This document shows, piece after piece, positions 29,794 to 39,139 of a stretch of 64,000 nt of DNA. Numbering within the stretch: the stretch's first letter is position 1; every line of letters begins with the position of its first letter. The notes beneath the pieces were generated by a model. That model was not told the DNA's origin and did no database searches. It was given only the letters and a program-made list of their open reading frames with translations. A program made the translations under genes and the position numbers. This DNA comes from Acetobacter lovaniensis (lineage in GTDB: Bacteria > Pseudomonadota > Alphaproteobacteria > Acetobacterales > Acetobacteraceae), in contig NZ_JACHIE010000004.1 in assembly GCF_014207635.1 (NCBI RefSeq), forward strand, positions 124,001 through 188,000, written 5' to 3'.

Positions 29794-29822
29794 ACTATAC
29801 TAAAGCATTTCTATGCGCGCAA
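29794..29822 (-). promoter_or_regulatory. Candidate sigma-70 promoter of the tad operon
   Basis: On the minus strand TTGCGC, 17 bases, TATAGT. This would start transcription about 60 bases before the flp ATG. The leader contains a small CAAGG…CCTTG hairpin just before the RBS. Confidence 0.5.
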
Positions 29823-29945
29823 GAATTGCTTTAAATCAAAAAATCCAAAAAACTTTTACATGCGATGCACTCCGGGTTGTAATCTTTATCGAACTCTCTT
29901 AAATTACCAGCACACTGCACCATATTCCGTAGAGCTCACACCTAA

Positions 29946-31178
29946 ATGCTTACAAAAAATAGTTTAAAAAAAATAATGGATTATGTTTATTGTGAATTGA
30001 AATTCATGAACTTTTTCAATAAAGATCGGTGCGATGCTTATTTAAGAATTTATATTTTCGTTTTTTTTGCTATTATTTCTATTGCATGCTTTATGGGCGG
30101 AAAAGCGTTTCTAGCCAATTTTAAATTGGGTGGAGATTTTATTCTATTCTGGGCAGCATCTTCACAAATACTGCACGGACATTTTTTGGATATCTACAAT
30201 ACAGCAGCCCATGAGGCTGCCATGCAAAGTGGGCAGTTTTTAAACCATCCTTATAAATTACCCTTCCTTTACCCCCCTCCCATGCTTTTATTTATTTGGC
30301 CACTTGCTTTTTTTACATATACAATATCCTACATTCTTTGGGCATTAAGCGCCCCGATCATAACAGCTAAAACGCTGAATCTTTTATGCAAAAACTGGTC
30401 CATTGCAGCATTTGCTTTTTTTTCCCCTCAATTTATCGTCTCCCTTTTAACCGGGCAAAATGGCCTGCTGATTACTCTCATTCTAACGATAGGTATCTTC
30501 TATCTCATTAAGAAGCCTTTTCTGTCGGGGCTCATTCTGGGACTACTCGTCATTAAACCCCATGTTGTTTTTCTGGTGCCTCTTTGTTTGATTTTTTCGA
30601 GAAAATGGCGGGTTGTCGCAGGTATAGCCACATCCGCTTCATTCCTGATCATTCTCTCCTACTGCGTATTCGGCCTTGAAACCTGGAAGCGTTTTTTCGA
30701 GTATTCTCATGTTATGCAAAACAGCATCCTGCACGATGTTTATTTGTGTCAGATTTTTATCACAGTTTTTGGATTTCTAAGCGTACATGGCCTCCCATTT
30801 ATTGAGGCTTTCTGGATACAGATCACATTTTCGCTCATTGTCGTTGCCTATGTTTTATATAACACTGTGAAAAGTAAAAATATTTATAACAATGTTATTC
30901 TATCCTTGGCAGCATCTCCTTTATGCACACCCTATCTCTTGCATTATGATCTGACTTATATGCTGATACCCGCTATATGGATTATCAACACTGCGCTCCG
31001 GACAGGATTCTTCTCATGGGAAAAACCCTTCCTGATTGTTCTATATTTTTCACCTATTTTTACACTTGCCTTGACTTGGTGTTATCATTTTCCTGTTGAG
31101 CCTATAGTTGCTACTATTTTCCTCTGCCTTGTCTTACGTCGCCACCATTATCTTGAAAAACACCCACAATATGCCTGA
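29946..31178 (+). CDS. GT87/DUF2029-like polytopic glycosyltransferase
   Basis: 410 residues with about ten hydrophobic helices. Features of the GT87 (alpha-mannosyltransferase-like, polyprenyl-phosphate sugar-using) family: FKLGGDFILFWAAS with the acidic residue after helix 1, GHFLDIYN, LYPPPMLLF, LLTGQNGLL and LLVIKPHVV. It probably transfers a sugar to a lipid or protein on the periplasmic side. The DNA is visibly AT-rich compared with the flanks, suggesting acquisition. Start uncertain; no clear RBS before 29946. Confidence 0.75.
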   Translation: MLTKNSLKKIMDYVYCELKFMNFFNKDRCDAYLRIYIFVFFAIISIACFMGGKAFLANFKLGGDFILFWAASSQILHGHFLDIYNTAAHEAAMQSGQFLNHPYKLPFLYPPPMLLFIWPLAFFTYTISYILWALSAPIITAKTLNLLCKNWSIAAFAFFSPQFIVSLLTGQNGLLITLILTIGIFYLIKKPFLSGLILGLLVIKPHVVFLVPLCLIFSRKWRVVAGIATSASFLIILSYCVFGLETWKRFFEYSHVMQNSILHDVYLCQIFITVFGFLSVHGLPFIEAFWIQITFSLIVVAYVLYNTVKSKNIYNNVILSLAASPLCTPYLLHYDLTYMLIPAIWIINTALRTGFFSWEKPFLIVLYFSPIFTLALTWCYHFPVEPIVATIFLCLVLRRHHYLEKHPQYA

Positions 31179-31812
31179 TAAAAACAATGATAACCACAAA
31201 ATGAAACACTTTGTATTTCAGGAGTACATGGAGAAACTTATCATCATAGTCCCATATATTTATTTCATTTATCACAACTCTGAGTCAATATTTATTATTA
31301 TGAACCCGATATCGATATTATACTTATTCGAAATGATCCTTGAGCTTTTTTTCACTTTATTAAGATTCCCCGGGAAAATGAGCCATAACACAACAGATTG
31401 GATATTAGCCATTCTGGGAACATATGCAGCCCAGATTGTCTCTACTCATGCCAGCAACACCCACCTCGCTTCTATTACCTTCTGCTTTATTCTGTCTTTT
31501 ATAGGAATTCTTGTCAGTTTTTCTGCCAAAATCTGCCTGGGAAGAAGCTTTGCGATTGTTGCCGCCGTACGCGTTGTAAAAACTTATGGCCCATACCGTA
31601 TCATCCGGCATCCAATGTATGCTGGCTATATGTTAACCAGCTTTGGTTTCCTGCTCTACAATTTTAGTCTTTGGAATATTTGTACTATTTTTAGCGCATG
31701 GTTTGTACAAATTCTGCGTATCCAGGCGGAAGAAAAAATTCTTTCCACAGACCCACAATGGTCTCTTTGGTCCAAACATGTCCGCTGTAAGCTTTTACCT
31801 TTTATTTACTAA
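31171..31812 (+). CDS. ICMT/PEMT-type membrane methyltransferase
   Basis: About 213 residues with four or five helices. The C-terminal motif YGPYRIIRHPMYAGYMLTS, plus QAEEKIL, is the SAM-binding signature of isoprenylcysteine carboxyl methyltransferase-like and phospholipid methyltransferase proteins. Substrate unknown; bacterial members modify lipids or lipid-linked molecules. The first ATG (31171) overlaps the end of the GT87-like gene by eight bases. An internal ATG at 31228 has an AGGAG but only three bases away. AT-rich like its upstream neighbour, and probably co-transcribed with it. Confidence 0.78.
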   Translation: MPDKNNDNHKMKHFVFQEYMEKLIIIVPYIYFIYHNSESIFIIMNPISILYLFEMILELFFTLLRFPGKMSHNTTDWILAILGTYAAQIVSTHASNTHLASITFCFILSFIGILVSFSAKICLGRSFAIVAAVRVVKTYGPYRIIRHPMYAGYMLTSFGFLLYNFSLWNICTIFSAWFVQILRIQAEEKILSTDPQWSLWSKHVRCKLLPFIY

Positions 31813-32139
31813 CACCAGAACCTGTTACACACATGACTCGATCATTATGCTATTCATATAAAAATTTTCGGTAATATGGTGTTAAAGTATCATAATAAAA
31901 TTTATTTATTTTATTAATATTGCACTATGCATGTTATTTTATTCTTTATATTGTTTAATATTTATACTTAATTGAAAAATACTTGACTTTATGAAATATT
32001 TTTCTCCATATTATCATGATTAAGAAATATGCCAATTTGACCTTTTGAATCCTTCAGATACCTTGTATTTACTACCGATCTTTCCGATCAAGAATATTCG
32101 CATTCAGAAACAAGATGTTAGGTAAATACAGGAAACATC
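31813..32139. other. AT-rich intergenic region
   Basis: About 330 bases of very AT-rich DNA with no gene. A TTGACT at 31983 followed by AT-rich hexamers near 32007-32014 may be a promoter for the flavoprotein gene, but the spacing (18-20) is not ideal. Confidence 0.4.
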
Positions 32140-33702
32140 ATGGCACAAGATGAAAAAATTATCGTTATCGGTGCTGGACCTGCCGGATTAACTCTTGCCT
32201 ATGAACTCCTGAAAGCTGGTCGGAAAAATGTTACTGTTTACGAATGCGACAAACAGGTTGGCGGCATATCAAAAACCATAAAACATCATGGCAATCGCAT
32301 AGACATTGGTGGGCACCGTTTTTTCTCCAAGTCCGATTGGGTTATGTCCTGGTGGGAAAGCTTTCTGCCTATTGCGGCACCGAACGAACAAAACGTTACC
32401 TTACACTATCAAGGTAAAGAGCGGGAACACCTTGTCAGACCTCACCCTCAGTCCCAGAGCCAGTCTCCTGAGTCTGACGACGTTATGCTGGTCCGCTCGC
32501 GCCTGTCACGTATCTATTATAATAAAACGTTTTTTGACTACCCGCTCAAACTCACACCAACAAACCTGGCCAAGCTTGGGTGGCGTAAAACTATTGTCTT
32601 CGGCCTGAGCTATCTCTGGACCCGGTTACATAAAATTACACCTGAACTGACACTGGAAGATTTTTTCATAAATCGGTTTGGTCGCAAACTGTACCAACAG
32701 TTTTTTAAAGATTATACAGAAAAAGTCTGGGGCGTTCCGTGCTCCAGCATCAGTGCAGACTGGGGGGCGCAGCGGGTTAAAAGCCTGTCTATTTCCAGTG
32801 CAATTCTGCATGCCTGTAAAAAAGCTCTTGGTCTGCAAAAAGACACGAGTGTTCAGACGTCCCTTATAGAGCAATTCATCTACCCAAAATACGGTCCGGG
32901 CCAGATGTGGGAAACGGTTGCGCGTCATATTACGGATATGGGGGGGACAATCCTCCTCAATCATCATGTCAATGAGATTACTTTTGAGAATAATCGCGCT
33001 GTATCCATCACTGTTACAGATCAGAATGGTGGGCAGGAGCAACAGAAGTGCGATGTTCTGGTGTCGACCATGCCGATTAAAGAGCTTGTCGCTGCCAGCG
33101 GAAATTACTTTTCCTCTACGGTAAAGCAGATTGCACAAGACCTGCAATACAGGGACTTTATTACAGTTGGCCTGCTCTATAAGTCTTCAGACATAACACG
33201 CCAGTTGGAAGACAACTGGATTTATATTCAGGAGCCCGGCGTCAATGTCGGACGGGTACAGATCTTTAATAACTGGAGTCCCTATCTGGTTGCCGACCCG
33301 GAAACCACATGGCTTGGACTTGAATTTTTCTGTTCCGAGGGAAATGAACTCTGGACACTGAGCGAGCTGGATATGATCAAGCTCGCCTGTTTTGAAATGC
33401 AGAAAATCGGTCTTGTTTCAACGCTGAACACATTGGACAGTGTTGTGGTGCATGTGCCTAAAGCGTATCCTGGTTACTTTGGCGAGTCCTACAAGAGATT
33501 TTCCACACTCCGCAATGCCTTGGATACTGTGGAAAATCTCTATCTTATCGGGCGGAATGGTATGCACTGTTACAATAATCAGGACCATTCCATGCTAACC
33601 GCCAAGGAGGCAACTGACCAGATCCTCTCTGGTCAGCAGGATAAGAGCAAAATCTGGGAAATTAATATTGATGATGAGTACCACGAAGAAAAATCAAACT
33701 AA
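32140..33702 (+). CDS. FAD-dependent oxidoreductase, UDP-galactopyranose-mutase/amine-oxidase-like
   Basis: 520 residues. N-terminal FAD motif GAGPAG at 11-16, followed by [24 protein letters not shown], the second flavin-contacting motif typical of the UGM/protoporphyrinogen-oxidase-like group found in surface polysaccharide clusters. C-terminal [21 protein letters not shown] closes the FAD site. Substrate unknown; a nucleotide-sugar or lipid-linked sugar is a guess from the neighbouring glycan genes. The base composition is closer to the core than the preceding two genes. Confidence 0.78.
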   Translation: MAQDEKIIVIGAGPAGLTLAYELLKAGRKNVTVYECDKQVGGISKTIKHHGNRIDIGGHRFFSKSDWVMSWWESFLPIAAPNEQNVTLHYQGKEREHLVRPHPQSQSQSPESDDVMLVRSRLSRIYYNKTFFDYPLKLTPTNLAKLGWRKTIVFGLSYLWTRLHKITPELTLEDFFINRFGRKLYQQFFKDYTEKVWGVPCSSISADWGAQRVKSLSISSAILHACKKALGLQKDTSVQTSLIEQFIYPKYGPGQMWETVARHITDMGGTILLNHHVNEITFENNRAVSITVTDQNGGQEQQKCDVLVSTMPIKELVAASGNYFSSTVKQIAQDLQYRDFITVGLLYKSSDITRQLEDNWIYIQEPGVNVGRVQIFNNWSPYLVADPETTWLGLEFFCSEGNELWTLSELDMIKLACFEMQKIGLVSTLNTLDSVVVHVPKAYPGYFGESYKRFSTLRNALDTVENLYLIGRNGMHCYNNQDHSMLTAKEATDQILSGQQDKSKIWEINIDDEYHEEKSN

Positions 33703-33755
33703 GATACTTTTTAAAGCAGGTTAATGCCCTAACACCACCACCAGCTCGCAGCGCC

Positions 33756-34220
33756 TTATGGAAAGCTGGAATGCTTGAACGGATAACGGTCAACCATCAT
33801 GCGCAGCGGGGCAAATTCCTTGTTGGAAAATGTTTCCGTACGTACCCATGACCCATCGGGCGATTCCACAAAAACCGTGGCGTTCCAATCGGCTGCACTA
33901 ATCCCGGTCCACAATGTAAGGGTCAGAACATCCTTGCCCTGAGCATCCTTGAGCAACAGATGCGAATCCCCCGAGGACGGTGGGGTACGGCTCAACGGCC
34001 CCCAACCGGACTTATGCCCGGAAAGCCATTTATTCAGATCCGCCACTTCATCCTTATCCAGCGGACGCTGGTGGTGCATTGGCCCCACATCAATAACGCC
34101 ACTGACTACCTGCGGAAACGAAACAGGCTTGAAGTTAGGAAGGGCAAAGGTCCAGATTGCAACCGATGTACTAACCGTCAAAACCAGAAAACCAATAATA
34201 AATGCTGTTTCTTTCCGCAT
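33756..34220 (-). CDS. Membrane-anchored hypothetical protein
   Basis: 154 residues. One N-terminal hydrophobic helix (FIIGFLVLTVSTSVAIWTF), uncleaved by appearance, then a periplasmic domain with HHQRPLDKDEVADLNKWL and LTLTLWTGISAADWNATVFVE. I do not recognise the family. It is 12 bases after the aminotransferase gene on the same strand, so it is probably in that operon. Confidence 0.65.
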   Translation of the reverse strand: MRKETAFIIGFLVLTVSTSVAIWTFALPNFKPVSFPQVVSGVIDVGPMHHQRPLDKDEVADLNKWLSGHKSGWGPLSRTPPSSGDSHLLLKDAQGKDVLTLTLWTGISAADWNATVFVESPDGSWVRTETFSNKEFAPLRMMVDRYPFKHSSFP

Positions 34221-34232
34221 GATATATCTTTC

Positions 34233-35369
34233 TTAACCTCTGACTGCGGCGATCACGCGCGCTACGTCTTGGTTTGTCAGTTCCGGGTGAATGGGCAGGG
34301 CCAGAATACGCTGCGCCAGGTCTTCGGAAACAGGAAGGGCCGTACCATCATGGTGGTCACGATAGGCAGGCTGTTTATGCAATGGCAAAGGGTAATAAAT
34401 GGCCGAAGGCACCCCATTATCCGTCAAGCGGGCCTGCAGAGCGCTCCGCTCGGCCGTATCTGCCAGCAATATGGCGTAAATGGCCCATGCACTGCGACTA
34501 TCGGCCACACGTACCGGCACCTGCACACATCCGGCAAGCCCTGCATCATACTGTTGGGCAATAGCATCACGCCGGTCCAGCTCATCTTTAAAGCTCTCCA
34601 GCTTGGCTAGCAGAACTGCCGCCTGCAACGTATCAAGCCGACCATTCATGCCCGTGCGCAGGACCTCGTACCGGCTTGCTCCTTCGCCATGGGTACGTAG
34701 GGAACGGTACAGGGCAGCCCGCTCGGGGTCATCCGTCAGAATGGCTCCACCATCTCCATACCCCCCCAGTGGTTTGGACGGGAAAAAGGACAGGGTGGTT
34801 GCCGTGGCCTCGCACCCCAGCGGTTTGCCCGCCAGTTCCGCCCCAAAGGACTGGGCGCAATCCGCCATAAGGAACAGCTCTTCCGCCGCGGCAATGGCCC
34901 GAAGTTCCGGCCATGGAGCAGGCTGGCCAAACAGGTCCACGCCCACAATGGCGCGCGGCCGCAGCTTGCCCGCCGCCCGCACGGCCTGAATCCGGCTTTG
35001 CAGATGCGCAGGATCAATCTGGAATGTTCTGGGGTCCACATCCACAAAAACGGGCGTTGCCCCCAGCAGCAGAGGCACCTCCGCCGTGGCGGTATAGGTA
35101 AAGGCGGGCAGAAAGACCGCATCTCCCCGGCCAATGCCTTCGGCCATCATGACAATCTGGAGCGCATCCGTGCCGGACGACACACCCACGCACTCCCGCG
35201 CACCCGCCCATGCTGCCAGACGGCCTTCCAGCTCGGCAACTTCCGGTCCCATGACAAAACGGCAATGGGCCAGCACAGCGTCCAGACGCTGGCGCAGCAC
35301 TGGTCCCAGCCGTTTCTGCTGGGCAACGAGGTCAAGAAACGCAATGGGCCTATTGTCTGAACTGCTCAT
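34233..35369 (-). CDS. DegT/DnrJ/EryC1/StrS-type sugar aminotransferase
   Basis: 378 residues, PLP-dependent fold type I. GVSSGTDALQ (PLP phosphate), PAFTYTATAEVPLLLGATPVF, DCAQSFGA, and the Schiff-base lysine in FFPSKPLGGYGDGGA. Such enzymes aminate 3- or 4-keto nucleotide sugars. The upstream dehydratase (overlap of four bases) would supply a 4-keto-6-deoxy sugar, so a 4-amino-4,6-dideoxy-hexosamine nucleotide is the likely product (inference). Confidence 0.9.
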   Translation of the reverse strand: MSSSDNRPIAFLDLVAQQKRLGPVLRQRLDAVLAHCRFVMGPEVAELEGRLAAWAGARECVGVSSGTDALQIVMMAEGIGRGDAVFLPAFTYTATAEVPLLLGATPVFVDVDPRTFQIDPAHLQSRIQAVRAAGKLRPRAIVGVDLFGQPAPWPELRAIAAAEELFLMADCAQSFGAELAGKPLGCEATATTLSFFPSKPLGGYGDGGAILTDDPERAALYRSLRTHGEGASRYEVLRTGMNGRLDTLQAAVLLAKLESFKDELDRRDAIAQQYDAGLAGCVQVPVRVADSRSAWAIYAILLADTAERSALQARLTDNGVPSAIYYPLPLHKQPAYRDHHDGTALPVSEDLAQRILALPIHPELTNQDVARVIAAVRG

Positions 35370-37384
35370 GGTGCCATCTGCTCCGTGCCGTCGGCCTTTA
35401 TCTGCCTGTCTTGTACAGCACCCGAGGGATTTGCACCAGCCGGAGCCAGCGCCCGCACATCTCCGTTAGGATTATGGTCGAACTCGGGCACCAGCATGCG
35501 CAGAGCCTGCAAGGTCGCGGGGACATCACCGCACCGGGCATAGCCGGTAATCTGGTCCACGGCTGCGCGTACCTCATCCATCTCCACGACACGCGGTGTT
35601 GCCATGAGCAAGCCGGGAGCATCGGTCGGCACCAAGGTCTCACGCCCATGGAACAGTTCCTCGTACAGTTTTTCCCCTGCACGCAGACCGGTGAAATGAA
35701 TGGCGATGTCCTCATCCGGTTTCAGGCCCGCCAGACAGATCATCTGCCGGGCCAGATCCACAATTTTAACAGGCTCCCCCATATCCAGCACAAAAATACC
35801 GCCCTGACGGAGCAGGCTCTCCATCTCCGTCCCGGTTGCACAGGACATGCCCCGCACACATGCCTGCAGAACAAGCCCCACAGCTTCAGGCACGGTCATG
35901 AAGTAACGCCGCATTTCGGGGTGGGTTACGGTTAGCGGGCCGCCCCGCTCCAACTGACGCTGGAAAAGGGGAACCACAGAGCCGGTAGACCCCAGCACAT
36001 TGCCAAACCGCACCGTAATGCAGCGCATGGCCTCCGGCCGCCCCGAAGAGCGGGCCTGCACATCCAGCGCCTGACAGTACATTTCCGCCGCGCGCTTGGT
36101 AGCGCCCATCAGATTAAAAGGGTTAACCGCCTTGTCGGTGGAAATAACGATCATGGCAGCCGCCCCATGCCGGGCGGCGGCATCGGCCACGACGCGTGTG
36201 CCGTGCAGGTTGGTCAGAACACCTTCTTCCGGATTGGCCTCCACAATCGGAACATGCTTGAGCGCTGCCGCATGAAACACCAGATCAGGCTTGTACTGGG
36301 CCATAATGGCGTTAATCCGCTCCTCGTCCCGCACATCGGCCACAACCACCTTGCGCGTAATGTCCGGCGCACACTCCGCCAGTTCCACATCAATCTGCCA
36401 CAGTGCGAACTCACCATGATCCAGCAGAACAAGGCAGGCAGGAGCATGACGGGCAATCTGGCGCGCCAGTTCGGAGCCAATGGTCCCCCCGACCCCCGTG
36501 ACCAGAACCGAACGCTGGTTGATCAGGCGGTCCAGCCCAGCCTGATCCAACGGAACCTGCGGGCGGTTCAGCAGGTCCTGAGGCTGCATCGGCTGCAAAC
36601 GCACCTGCTCCGCCGGGGTCATGCCCAGCATGGCTGGCGGTCTCAGCACGGCCAGACCGTATTCTGCCGCCATATCCAGTATCTGGCTTAACGCACGACC
36701 CCTGCAGTCGGGGTCCAGCACCACCAGAGCTTCTGGCAGGTGCCCCACCTTGTTCATCTGCTCCAGAACATGGGCAAGCTCATCCAGCTGCCCCAGAATT
36801 GGCACGTTACGAATCCGGTGGCCCGTTTGTGACCGGTCCAGCCCCACCAGCCCAGCAATGCGGACATTCATGTGCCTGCCGCGTTCCGCCACCTGAATAA
36901 ACAGATCCGCCGCCGTATCCGAGCCAACCAGCAGAACGCTCTGCCCGTCGGTCCGTAGCCCGCCTGCCCTGTGCGCCAGACGATGGAACACCCGTATCCC
37001 GCCGAGCAGAACCAGCAGCACCAGCGCGTAAATAAAGGGGAATGCAACACTGGGCAGAGGCAGCCCCGCCCACACTCCCCCGACGGAAAGCAGCAGGGCG
37101 CTGCTGAATGATGCTCCAGCAAGCCCCAGCAGGTCCGGCATACCTGAAAAACGCCAGTACTGCTGCGGCAGCCTGAAAGGAAGCCCCCCCACTACCAGTG
37201 AGGTACCCCCCGCAAGGGCAAACCACAATGGATGCAGTTGCACCCCATAAGGAGCCGCCAGCCAGCAGGCGAACAGTGCCGCCAACGCTGCCAGCGCACC
37301 ATCGAGCAGGATATTCAGGACAATCCTGTTCAGCGGCCAAAATCTTGCATAATGATGCTGGAGCTGAGAACGTTGCGATACCAT
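35366..37384 (-). CDS. Membrane-bound nucleotide-sugar 4,6-dehydratase (CapD/WbpM/PglF type)
   Basis: 672 residues. Four N-terminal membrane helices (about 20-135), a CoA-binding-like Rossmann segment (~140-250), then the extended SDR domain with VTGVGGTIGSELARQ and the ISTDKAVNPFNLMGATKR active site, which carries the TDxK arrangement of UDP-GlcNAc C6-dehydratases in place of a normal YxxxK. Works on undecaprenyl-linked glycan precursors as UDP-sugars at the inner membrane. Coupled to the aminotransferase downstream, and divergent from the WecA-like gene. Confidence 0.92.
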   Translation of the reverse strand: MVSQRSQLQHHYARFWPLNRIVLNILLDGALAALAALFACWLAAPYGVQLHPLWFALAGGTSLVVGGLPFRLPQQYWRFSGMPDLLGLAGASFSSALLLSVGGVWAGLPLPSVAFPFIYALVLLVLLGGIRVFHRLAHRAGGLRTDGQSVLLVGSDTAADLFIQVAERGRHMNVRIAGLVGLDRSQTGHRIRNVPILGQLDELAHVLEQMNKVGHLPEALVVLDPDCRGRALSQILDMAAEYGLAVLRPPAMLGMTPAEQVRLQPMQPQDLLNRPQVPLDQAGLDRLINQRSVLVTGVGGTIGSELARQIARHAPACLVLLDHGEFALWQIDVELAECAPDITRKVVVADVRDEERINAIMAQYKPDLVFHAAALKHVPIVEANPEEGVLTNLHGTRVVADAAARHGAAAMIVISTDKAVNPFNLMGATKRAAEMYCQALDVQARSSGRPEAMRCITVRFGNVLGSTGSVVPLFQRQLERGGPLTVTHPEMRRYFMTVPEAVGLVLQACVRGMSCATGTEMESLLRQGGIFVLDMGEPVKIVDLARQMICLAGLKPDEDIAIHFTGLRAGEKLYEELFHGRETLVPTDAPGLLMATPRVVEMDEVRAAVDQITGYARCGDVPATLQALRMLVPEFDHNPNGDVRALAPAGANPSGAVQDRQIKADGTEQMAP

Positions 37385-37450
37385 GATCGTGCGCTTATAG
37401 CCCAGCGCCCGACATCCTAGAAGCAGCCTAACCGGACAACCCTCTCTTTC

Positions 37451-38476
37451 ATGTCTTTTTTTCCCACCGTTCTGGCTTTTTCATGCCTGCCCTGCGCTAC
37501 CCTGCTGTGTGCGATCCTTGTGCGGTGCATGATCAGGCTGGCGGTCATGGACCACCCCGACCATCGTAGCGCCCATGTTACCCCCACACCCAAAGGGGGA
37601 GGAATCGGGGTTATGGTGGCATTCGGACTGTTTTTTCCTGTTCTGCAGGGGGTAACAGGCCAGCCCGTTTTCTCTTTTCCATGCCTCATGGCCGCAGGGG
37701 CTCTGCTGCTTCTGTGCGGTGTCTCGTGGCTGGATGACCTGTACCAGTGGCACCCCGGCCTTAAGTTTGCGGCACAGACGATAGCCGCCTGCCTGGTTGT
37801 CGCGGGCGGTGTGCGTCTGGCCGGGCCAACGCCGCTGGCGGGTGCGGCCCTGTCTGTTCTGTGGCTGGTTTTTATCAGCAACGCCGTCAACTTCATGGAC
37901 GGGTTAAACGGGCTTATTGCGGGGTGTCTGGCCTGCGCCGCCCTGTGCGTGGGCCTTGCTGCCCCGTTTTTTGGCGTGCCGGAACTGCAATGGCCTGCCT
38001 TGCTGCTGAGCACCTGCCTTGCGGGCTTTCTGCCCTTTAACTTCCCCCATGCCCGGATTTTTCTGGGCGATGTCGGCAGTCAGGGCTGTGGCCTGCTGGC
38101 GGGAATAGCCAGCCTGTATATTGCCAGCCATACCACCCTGCCGCGCGGGGGAATACTTGGCCCTGCCGTGCTGTTCCCACTGGTTTATGATGTGCTGTTC
38201 ACGCTTATCCGCCGCCTGTGGATGCGGCAGACACTTGTGCAGGCGCACCGGGGGCACCTTTACCAGATTATCTACCGTAGCGCCGTAGCGGTGCCCGTTG
38301 TCTCCCTGCTGGAATGGGGGCTAACCCTGTGGGGTGGTGGCGTAGCTTGCCTTGTAGCCCCCACAACAGGGCTCTTGAGCGGCATGGCTGGCGCAGCCCT
38401 GCTTGTTTTGCCCCAACTGGCATGGACCCTTTGGGGTGTACTGCGCGCACGCCAGCACGCCATTGGCCCGTGGTAG
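37451..38476 (+). CDS. WecA/WbpL-type polyprenyl-phosphate sugar-1-phosphate transferase
   Basis: 341 residues and about ten helices. MraY/WecA family motifs: RSAHVTPTPKGGG, LDDLYQWHPGLKF, NAVNFMDGLNGLIAG with the catalytic acidic residues, ARIFLGDVGSQ, and the cytoplasmic HRGHLYQ loop. It starts glycan assembly by attaching a HexNAc-1-P to undecaprenyl phosphate. Together with the divergent dehydratase-aminotransferase pair this suggests a modified amino sugar as the first residue of an O-antigen or exopolysaccharide unit. Confidence 0.9.
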   Translation: MSFFPTVLAFSCLPCATLLCAILVRCMIRLAVMDHPDHRSAHVTPTPKGGGIGVMVAFGLFFPVLQGVTGQPVFSFPCLMAAGALLLLCGVSWLDDLYQWHPGLKFAAQTIAACLVVAGGVRLAGPTPLAGAALSVLWLVFISNAVNFMDGLNGLIAGCLACAALCVGLAAPFFGVPELQWPALLLSTCLAGFLPFNFPHARIFLGDVGSQGCGLLAGIASLYIASHTTLPRGGILGPAVLFPLVYDVLFTLIRRLWMRQTLVQAHRGHLYQIIYRSAVAVPVVSLLEWGLTLWGGGVACLVAPTTGLLSGMAGAALLVLPQLAWTLWGVLRARQHAIGPW

Positions 38477-38498
38477 GACCAGCCCCCCCGGCAGGCAG

Positions 38499-38942
38499 TT
38501 ATTTGAGCGTTAACGTCAGCCCCTGAGCGGAACCGGCAAGCCGCGCCCCCTGCGAGATGGTCTCGATCTTGATCCGGACACCATTCCTGTTTTCCAGCAC
38601 AGCCCCGCCCAGACCCTGACCCAGCGTGGCCTCGCCATGGGCGGCAACATAGGTGCCGCTAAAATCCTTCAGGCGGTGCAGGTTATAAACCGTGCCTGTT
38701 CCTTCGATCTTGGAAAAACCGACAGCGGCAATAGTTCCGCCGGTAATGGAAAAGGCATGCGTTTTGCCGCCATAGGTCAGCTTACCCTCACCCCACGTAT
38801 AGCCCAGCCCAATATCGGCCGATTTGGCGGTCAGGGTAATTTTGGCAGTGGGTGCGCCCATGGCATCAGCGGCGTATGCGGCAGGCACGCCCGCAACAGA
38901 GACAGCCAGAGCAGCAGCGGCGACAAAAGAAGAAAAACGCAT
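38499..38942 (-). CDS. Small exported protein of unknown function
   Basis: 147 residues with a clear Sec signal peptide (cleavage likely after AAYA, residue 25). The mature part is beta-rich with repeated Gly (GLGYTWGEGKLTYGGK, GTYVAAHGEATLGQGLGG). I do not recognise the family with confidence. It is convergent with the WecA-like gene, 22 bases apart, and is separated from the upstream marR by a strongly structured intergenic element. Confidence 0.65.
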   Translation of the reverse strand: MRFSSFVAAAALAVSVAGVPAAYAADAMGAPTAKITLTAKSADIGLGYTWGEGKLTYGGKTHAFSITGGTIAAVGFSKIEGTGTVYNLHRLKDFSGTYVAAHGEATLGQGLGGAVLENRNGVRIKIETISQGARLAGSAQGLTLTLK

Positions 38943-39035
38943 GGAACAGCTCCCTTTACAGGCGTGTCCAGAAGACTGTTAGCAACCTGAGGTTGAAAAC
39001 ATCCGACACAAGTCAGGAATAACAACGCCCCCCAT

Positions 39036-39106
39036 GCAAAAAGGTTGCCGGTTACAGCCCCGCACCCTTTCCGGAAGGGTACGAGGCCCGCAACACGACA
39101 ACCTTT
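39036..39106 (-). other. Long nested RNA hairpin between marR and the exported protein gene
   Basis: On the minus strand AAAGGUUG pairs with CAACCUUU (plus-strand 39099-39106 and 39040-39047). Inside, GUUGC pairs with GUAAC. Innermost is a roughly 14-bp hairpin, GGCCUCGUACCCUU / AAGGGUGCGGGGCU with GU pairs, around a CCGGA loop. The outer stem runs into UUUUU. It could be a large terminator for marR, or a small structured RNA. Seen by hand folding only. Confidence 0.5.
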
Positions 39107-39139
39107 ATCCGTGCGTATATAAGCGCGAAGGCTGGCTGA

